Origin: Bicyclus anynana
Taxonomy: Eukaryota; Arthropoda; Insecta; Lepidoptera; Nymphalidae
Reading direction: 5' to 3'
Length of the DNA: 64,000 bases
NCBI RefSeq assembly: GCF_947172395.1
Contig: NC_069099.1
Location: forward strand, 13,583,740-13,647,739
Shown: positions 61,301 through 64,000 of the stretch, piece after piece
Numbering within the stretch: the stretch's first letter is position 1
How the letters are laid out: each line of letters opens with the position of its first letter
Made by a program: the position numbers and the translations under genes
The notes under the pieces: model-generated
Seen by the model: only the letters and a program-made list of their open reading frames with translations
What the model was told of the DNA's origin: nothing
Databases searched by the model: none

Positions 61301-63876
61301 AAGTTAATGATATTCTATAATTATAGTTTCGAGAATGTTCTTTTTTTCTTGTGTCATAGTTTCCCTTGTTATTTATTAAAAATAATCTATGGTTAATGAC
61401 AGATAATTACTAGATTTAGTACACGTTACTATAGCACTATCTAATGGCAAAAACGCTGGCAATTCATCCCAGGCTGTTCCGGGGTGACTTATGAATACAG
61501 ATTATGAAAATGTAATTTAAAATGATCAATCGAGGGTAATCCGTCTTTTTTTTTTAAATAAAAGTTATCGATTAATAAATGGATAGATAAGTTCGTGAGA
61601 AATAAATTAATGATTTTTAAGAGTATTCTAACACAAGTGTTTATAAATATATTATATTATTATTTTTAACCCGTTGTATTTTTTACTAATCCGTATGTAC
61701 CTTGATCCTTTAACTAATGATTCCACCAGCTATATTACAACCGTACACGAGATTCACCAAAAAATAAAACATTATAGAACCTAGACAGTCATTCGAAATT
61801 GTAAATATCATCATCGAATGAAGCACGGGTCGTGGAAATGTACCTCGCGTAGTACCCAACCCAACTCAACACAGTGCTAACGCATGCAAAGTATTTTCCG
61901 GGCCAAGAGGACACTCCAAATCGTTATTCTGTAACGAAGCATGGACGGAACCGACGAACCTTACCTAACGAAGCATGGAGTTACCGCATGGCCCACGTGC
62001 TCACGGACCACCCGAAGACCGACCCCCAGTAGAGAAGTACCCCGGTATGGTGACGCATGACCCCACTACGGAAGCTGACGCTCGTGCCTGCCGCAGATGA
62101 CCTGATCAACGAAAAGGAGAGGTTCAACGACATCGGCGACGACATCGACGACACTGTCGTGGAGCTCATCCCGGGCATCGAGATGACGGAGAAGCAAATA
62201 GTCCTGGCCAAGCAGCGGCTCGAGAAGAAGATGAACGCGCCGCCGCCGCCGCCGCCCAAGGAGCCCAGCCCCCCGCCGCCGCCCCCCAAGGAGCCCACTC
62301 CTCCCCCGCCGCCGCCGCCCAAAGAGCCGACCCCTCCTCCCCCGCCCGCGCCCGAGCCGGCCCCAGAGCCCGCCCCCGCCGAGGCGCCCCCGGCAGAGGC
62401 CCCCCCTGCCGAAGCACCGCCCGCAGAGGCCCCCGCTCCCGAACCCGCTCCCGCAGAATAATCTCGCACATTCCCCGACTCCCCGAACTTTGATAGATGC
62501 CAAATTATATGGACAAATGAAATATTTCATTGTCGTCGTGTAAATAAATCGCACATAAAATCTTAGCTGGTGGAATAGCGTTTGATTGTCCCCCCACGAA
62601 TAGCGTCTAGCGATACGAAGAGCATGCGTGTTTTAACGAACTAATACGATCGGGGCGACTGACCGGGCCGGCGTTCGCAGACGATCTGATCGCCGGCAAG
62701 GAGCTATACCAAAGCATCGAGACGGAGCTGGAGGTGGCATTCAAGGAGCTGGGAATCTCGACCGCCGCCCGCCGCTGCTGCCCGCGCTGCCACTAGCGCC
62801 GCCTCTGCCGAATAACGCTTTACGTTACGCTTTCCATGTGCATTTAATTCGGACCAGTAAACATATCATATCACTTCTCTATTTTTCATACCCTAAAACC
62901 TCTACAGTCAACGCTTTCTGCATGTATTTGAAAGTGTTATCGATGCTATATCTGAAATACGACTAGCTAAAAAGAGATCCGACGCATGGCTTCGGAATAA
63001 CCAGGATGGCAACATGTAAGCATTTTTTTTTGTACTTTATACACATTTATATAGTAAAAGGTTTCTTACATTTGACGCTAAATCTAATTTTGAGCTTCCA
63101 AACTTGACTTGTAAGAGTTTTTATGAGATCACCAAATTCATATTTAGATTATTCTTCATGGATTTTACAAATTTTTTGGCTGTTAGTTGATGAATAGGTA
63201 CATAAATTGTCATTAATACAATCAGATTTTTTATATATCTACTTATTGAATTATTTTGGTAGGTTCAAATCCTACAAATTGTTTTACAAATTTCCGCACG
63301 ATTATTCCTTGGTATAAATTGCTAATACTGAAAGTAATTTTACTTTTCAAGTTGATAGCCCCTTCACATTACTGTTTCCCCAGTACCTATAAGTGCTATA
63401 TGTGCAGACTCAAATCCAAGTGGTCTAGGGTTCGATGCCCGTCCGATAAACAATTGAGGTACTCTCCTAACACCAACCACGGTTGCTAGGAGGGAAATAT
63501 GGGAAATTTTAAGAAAAGTGCACTAGAATGTTAACTGTAGTCTAGACAGTCGCGTCGCGTTATCGCGACGTGTGTGTCGCGTTATTGCGATATGACTAAG
63601 ATATTTGAACACCACAATATGAAAGGGCTTTTTGATACTAAATAGGTTTGCGTTTGACTACATTCATGATGGAAACCATTGATGTGGTTTACGTTGGGCC
63701 ACTTGCCTAAAAGATACATATTCAAATTTAAAAAAAAATTGAAGTTTTTTTTTAATTTTCGAGTTGCTCTAATGTGTTGTAAATGTCCAGATGAACTTGT
63801 CGCGGAGAAGGAGAAATACAAGGACATCGGTGATGACCTGGACACCGCCTTTGTGGAACTCATCCTCAAGGAATAA
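37256..63876 (+). CDS. Tm1: Tropomyosin 1 gene, whole locus with alternative exons
   Basis: Muscle form: 37256-37369, 38188-38313, 48460-48593, one exon 4 (50724-50841 or 52183-52300), one exon 5 (53102-53172 or 54645-54715), 56899-56974, one exon 7 (57261-57323, 57806-57868 or 58681-58743), 59440-59509 and a terminal exon (60399-60481, 62097-62461, 62681-62796 or 63791-63876). With the last exon 63791-63876 this gives 285 residues, the usual length of muscle tropomyosin. The protein is a heptad-repeat coiled coil ([20 protein letters not shown] start, [23 protein letters not shown]). It lies along actin filaments and, with troponin, gates myosin binding; non-muscle forms stabilise cytoskeletal actin. 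The set of first exons (muscle, Tm1-I/C-like, short) matches Drosophila Tm1. Which exons are joined in which tissue cannot be read from DNA. Confidence 0.95.
37489..37690 (+). mobile_element. SINE family A fragment with 11-bp target duplication, in Tm1 intron 1
   Basis: The SINE (about 37500-37679) is flanked on both sides by AAGAACGTCAA (37489-37499 and 37680-37690). The nearby sequence TACTTCCTTAG..TTATGATAGCCTGGTACTT, which includes the exon 1 donor, is repeated at 37708-37738. Confidence 0.85.
38188..38313 (+). CDS. Tm1: Tm1 muscle exon 2 (residues 39-80)
   Basis: Encodes [20 protein letters not shown] and ends [11 protein letters not shown], 42 residues in phase 0. Acceptor TTCGTAG, donor GTGAGT. 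It is used only in long forms, because the alternative N-terminal modules lie downstream of it. Confidence 0.95.
39655..39765 (+). CDS. Upstream ORF overlapping the Tm1-I/C-like start
   Basis: ATG at 39655 in a good context (AAGATGG) opens a 36-codon frame ([20 protein letters not shown].., ending ..VGARAVQ). Its TGA (39763-39765) overlaps the downstream ATG (39765-39767) as TGATG. A second in-frame ATG lies at 39718. The arrangement is typical of translation control by termination and reinitiation. It is seen directly in sequence; translation is inference. Confidence 0.5.
   Translation: MAANCATTAPRFRYGKRQSVNMAAGVARPVGARAVQ
39765..40379 (+). CDS. Tm1: Tm1 alternative first exon, Tm1-I/C-like disordered N-terminal domain
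   Basis: 205 codons from ATG 39765 to donor GTAATG at 40380, phase 0, which fits constant exon 3. The product starts [17 protein letters not shown], is rich in Ser/Asp/Arg with acidic runs (SSDDDF, SDDDPE) and a basic run (RENRRRRRC), and ends [20 protein letters not shown], which leads into the coiled coil. In Drosophila the atypical isoform Tm1-I/C has a long non-tropomyosin N-terminus and links oskar mRNA transport to kinesin-1; orthology here is inferred from position, phase and the coiled-coil lead-in. The frame extends upstream only to a TTG, so the first ATG was chosen. With exon 60399-60481 the protein would be about 409 residues. CpG-rich start region; the upstream 38880-39600 holds no other gene. 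Confidence 0.75.
41362..41697 (+). mobile_element. SINE family B in a Tm1 intron
   Basis: tRNA-like head TTGGCGCAGTGGTGTGCAC, B-box GGTTCGATCCC, body GTAGAAACATAAAGGGGTG, end TAGTCAAGGGCTCACTTG, with a short internal duplication of TAATCTCAGGTGAGA. The rest of 40400-43450 is AT-rich intron without another feature I can support. Confidence 0.8.
43490..43654 (+). promoter_or_regulatory. Tm1: Probable promoter and 5' UTR of the short Tm1 form
   Basis: A GC-rich block (GGCGGCCATTTTATTCGCCGG..CCGAGGTGTCTCCGCG) directly before the exon 1b ATG, with an arthropod initiator match (TCAGT, 43572) in GACAGTCAGTTGG. No acceptor is needed, so this is probably a true first exon. Confidence 0.5.
43655..43798 (+). 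CDS. Tm1: Tm1 alternative exon 1b (short, cytoplasmic N-terminus)
   Basis: ATG at 43655 (CAAAATG, good insect context), 48 codons: [20 protein letters not shown], then [20 protein letters not shown] and VEIMRREE, phase 0, donor GTAAGG. It replaces exons 1+2 and gives a 252-residue protein with terminal exon 60399-60481. Very like the Drosophila cytoplasmic tropomyosin N-terminus. A GTG three codons upstream is not the start. The intron after it (43799-48459) shows no further exon I can support. Confidence 0.93.
48318..48357. repeat. 40-nt near-perfect palindrome upstream of Tm1 exon 3
   Basis: 20-bp arms around CCTAGG with one A/G mismatch and one G/T pair (left arm GACTTCTACTAACTACTCCT). 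It ends 102 bp before constant exon 3. A fragment of a LINE 3' end lies just upstream at 48215-48260. Confidence 0.85.
48460..48593 (+). CDS. Tm1: Tm1 constant exon 3
   Basis: [30 protein letters not shown] coiled coil ([18 protein letters not shown]), 134 bp, phase 0 in, phase 2 out. Acceptor TATTTGCAG, donor GTGAGT. It is the first exon common to all three N-terminal modules. Confidence 0.95.
50724..50841 (+). CDS. Tm1: Tm1 exon 4a (mutually exclusive)
   Basis: 118 bp, phase 2 in, phase 0 out: [20 protein letters not shown] then [19 protein letters not shown]. Same length and phase as 52183-52300, so they are alternatives. Acceptor CTAACCAG, donor GTGAAC. The intervals 48594-50723 and 50842-52182 are AT-rich intron with only SINE remnants (about 49340-49420 and 51480-51545). 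Confidence 0.93.
52183..52300 (+). CDS. Tm1: Tm1 exon 4b (mutually exclusive)
   Basis: 118 bp: [20 protein letters not shown] then [19 protein letters not shown]. Acceptor GGGGTACAG (weak pyrimidine tract), donor GTCTTT (weak). The weak sites suggest its use needs activators. Confidence 0.93.
53102..53172 (+). CDS. Tm1: Tm1 exon 5a (mutually exclusive)
   Basis: 71 bp, phase 0 in, phase 2 out: [23 protein letters not shown] plus TC, completed to Ser by exon 6. Donor GTAGGT; read-through would hit TAG at once. Usual in insect muscle tropomyosin together with a [15 protein letters not shown] exon 4. Confidence 0.93.
53474..53497 (+). other. Possible 24-nt microexon between Tm1 exons 5a and 5b
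   Basis: CTTTTGTTTTTGC..CATTTTAG precedes 24 bases (VVDEIAAE) followed by GTGGTG. The phase (0/0) would keep the Tm1 frame. No homologous exon is known to me; it may be a decayed exon copy or chance. Confidence 0.2.
53601..53639. repeat. Perfect 12-bp hairpin with competing 6-bp pairing, between exons 5a and 5b
   Basis: CAGGGAAGTGAC (53601-53612) is exactly complementary to 53628-53639. In addition GTTCGC (53594-53599) is complementary to GCGAAC (53622-53627) in the loop, so the two helices are interleaved. Confidence 0.9.
54645..54715 (+). CDS. Tm1: Tm1 exon 5b (mutually exclusive)
   Basis: 71 bp: [23 protein letters not shown] plus TG, giving Cys at the junction with exon 6 where exon 5a gives Ser. 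Acceptor GGCGGTAG without a good pyrimidine tract; donor GTAAGT, strong. A (TG)n run (54587-54622) lies just upstream and could bind CELF/Bruno-type splicing factors. Confidence 0.93.
56899..56974 (+). CDS. Tm1: Tm1 constant exon 6
   Basis: 76 bp: [25 protein letters not shown], one of the most conserved tropomyosin segments. Acceptor AATTTCAG, donor GTATGT, phase 2 in, phase 0 out. The intron 54716-56898 is AT-rich with no other feature seen. Confidence 0.95.
57261..57323 (+). CDS. Tm1: Tm1 exon 7a (alternative)
   Basis: 63 bp, 21 codons: [21 protein letters not shown]. Standard insect muscle sequence. Acceptor CCCAACAG, donor GTGTGA. Confidence 0.95.
57806..57868 (+). CDS. Tm1: Tm1 exon 7b (alternative)
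   Basis: 63 bp, phase 0/0: [21 protein letters not shown]. Same length as 7a and a clear paralogue (QREE.Y..Q.K.L...LKE). Acceptor AATCGCAG, donor GTAACA. Confidence 0.9.
58681..58743 (+). CDS. Tm1: Tm1 exon 7c (alternative)
   Basis: 63 bp, phase 0/0: [21 protein letters not shown]. Keeps length and heptad pattern but is the most divergent of the three. Acceptor GTGGCTAG (weak), donor GTAAGT (strong). The gap 57869-58680 holds no other exon seen. Confidence 0.88.
59440..59509 (+). CDS. Tm1: Tm1 constant exon 8
   Basis: 70 bp: [23 protein letters not shown] plus one base, phase 1 out. All four terminal exons start with AC or AT to complete Asp. Acceptor GTTTACAG, donor GTAATA. Confidence 0.95.
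60399..60481 (+). CDS. Tm1: Tm1 terminal exon 9a (cytoplasmic C-terminus)
   Basis: [20 protein letters not shown] then LHDIQNM and TGA. The LHDIQNM-type ending is that of insect non-muscle tropomyosins, which have weak end-to-end overlap. Acceptor TCTTGCAG. A long 3' UTR may run to the AATAAA at 61557. Confidence 0.93.
61557..61562 (+). terminator. Tm1: Candidate polyadenylation signal for Tm1 exon 9a transcripts
   Basis: AATAAA 1.08 kb after the exon 9a stop codon in AT-rich DNA. The stretch 60482-62096 otherwise shows no coding exon; it is probably 3' UTR then intron. Confidence 0.35.
62097..62461 (+). CDS. Tm1: Tm1 terminal exon 9b, Pro/Ala-rich troponin-H-like tail
   Basis: Joined to exon 8 it gives [27 protein letters not shown], a normal tropomyosin C-terminus, then a helical [19 protein letters not shown], then about 70 residues made of polyproline runs with KEP spacers and [10 protein letters not shown] repeats, stop TAA. 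Total length with muscle exons would be 378 residues. In Drosophila and Lethocerus the Tm1 gene encodes such heavy tropomyosins (troponin H) in indirect flight muscle, where the tail projects from the thin filament and binds glutathione S-transferase. Acceptor CTGCCGCAG. Frames on the opposite strand (Gly-rich) are shadows of the proline codons. Confidence 0.9.
62543..62548 (+). terminator. Tm1: Polyadenylation signal for exon 9b transcripts
   Basis: AATAAA 81 bp after the 9b stop, followed by the GT-rich GCTGGTGGAATAGCGTTTG. It gives a compact 3' UTR ending before exon 9c. Confidence 0.7.
62681..62796 (+). CDS. Tm1: Tm1 terminal exon 9c (Cys-rich tail; possible frameshift)
   Basis: Acceptor GCGTTCGCAG, then [27 protein letters not shown] and an odd tail [11 protein letters not shown] before TAG. 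The first 27 residues are a recognisable tropomyosin C-terminus. In the +1 frame from 62762 the same bases read [17 protein letters not shown] then TAA (62813-62815), close in style to the Pro/Ala tail of 9b, which also ends AE. Either the Cys tail is real, or a one-base difference or sequence error shifted the frame. No clear AATAAA follows within 300 bp. Confidence 0.7.
63791..63876 (+). CDS. Tm1: Tm1 terminal exon 9d (standard muscle C-terminus)
   Basis: Completes Asp with the base from exon 8, then [27 protein letters not shown] and TAA. This is the usual insect muscle C-terminus, one residue longer than the 284-residue standard. Acceptor ATGTCCAG. The gap 62816-63790 holds no other exon that I can support. 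Confidence 0.95.
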
Positions 63877-63877
63877 G

Positions 63878-63920
63878 CTGGCCTGGCCTGACCTGGCCTT
63901 ACCTGACCTGGCCTGGCCCG
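63878..63920. repeat. GGCCT/GACCT short tandem repeat in the Tm1 3' UTR
   Basis: CTGGCCTGGCCTGACCTGG and variants repeated about eight times right after the 9d stop codon. The window ends in the 3' UTR without a visible AATAAA. Confidence 0.85.
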
Positions 63921-64000
63921 GGTACCATGTTTGTGTCGGCTAACACCCGTCCGATCGCTATATGTATAGACGTATTTTAATTTATATTTTATACTCCTAA

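Noticed and set aside
61981..62554. Long minus-strand Gly/Ala- and Gly/Arg-rich frames
   Set aside because: They are the complement of the proline codons of Tm1 exon 9b, which has correct splice phase on the + strand.

Overview
The window is nuclear DNA from a lepidopteran insect, most likely a butterfly. It is AT-rich and intron-rich. It is full of repeat families that look lepidopteran: tRNA-derived SINEs, 3' fragments of RTE-like LINEs with (ATG)n tails, and short Helitron-like elements that begin TCTATACTAATATT and end CTAG. Species cannot be fixed from sequence alone. There is no bacterial, viral or CRISPR content.

Two protein-coding genes are supported, both on the + strand. (1) Positions 71-6533 hold a complete seven-exon gene for MRG15 (MORF4L1 family), a chromodomain plus MRG-domain chromatin protein. 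All joins keep frame and give 334 residues. Its introns and probable 3' UTR carry several transposon insertions, including two SINEs in opposite orientation just after the stop codon. (2) Positions 37219-63876 hold the tropomyosin 1 gene (Tm1). I can place three alternative N-terminal modules: muscle exons 1+2, a long Tm1-I/C-like exon with an upstream ORF, and a short cytoplasmic exon. These are followed by constant exon 3, a mutually exclusive exon 4 pair, a mutually exclusive exon 5 pair, constant exon 6, three alternative exon 7s, constant exon 8 and four alternative C-terminal exons. One C-terminal exon (62097-62461) encodes a proline/alanine-rich tail like that of insect flight-muscle troponin H. 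Another (62681-62796) ends in a cysteine cluster, while a shifted frame of the same bases reads as a Pro/Ala-rich tail. All splice phases agree, so the exons can in principle be combined freely (3x2x2x3x4 = 144 as an upper bound).

Between the genes (about 7.9-36.9 kb) I see no conserved host coding gene. The stretch is a mosaic of repeats: a hAT-type MITE with a perfect 8-bp target duplication, other MITEs, many SINEs, RTE fragments, Helitron-like elements linked to (CCCTA/CCCCTA)n arrays, a CR1/Jockey-like LINE with a 723-codon uninterrupted reverse transcriptase frame (25790-27961, minus strand), and a 109-bp tandem repeat array (31.2-32.2 kb). Two GC-rich islands (about 23.0-23.13 kb, with a strong splice donor, and 23.64-23.79 kb, with E2F-, NFI- and NRF-1-like motifs) are the best candidates for distal promoters or a non-coding first exon, possibly of Tm1.

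The most interesting signals are the Tm1 alternative-exon system (troponin-H-like tail, possible frameshift in its neighbour, uORF overlapping the Tm1-I/C start) and several strong intronic hairpins close to alternatively spliced exons.
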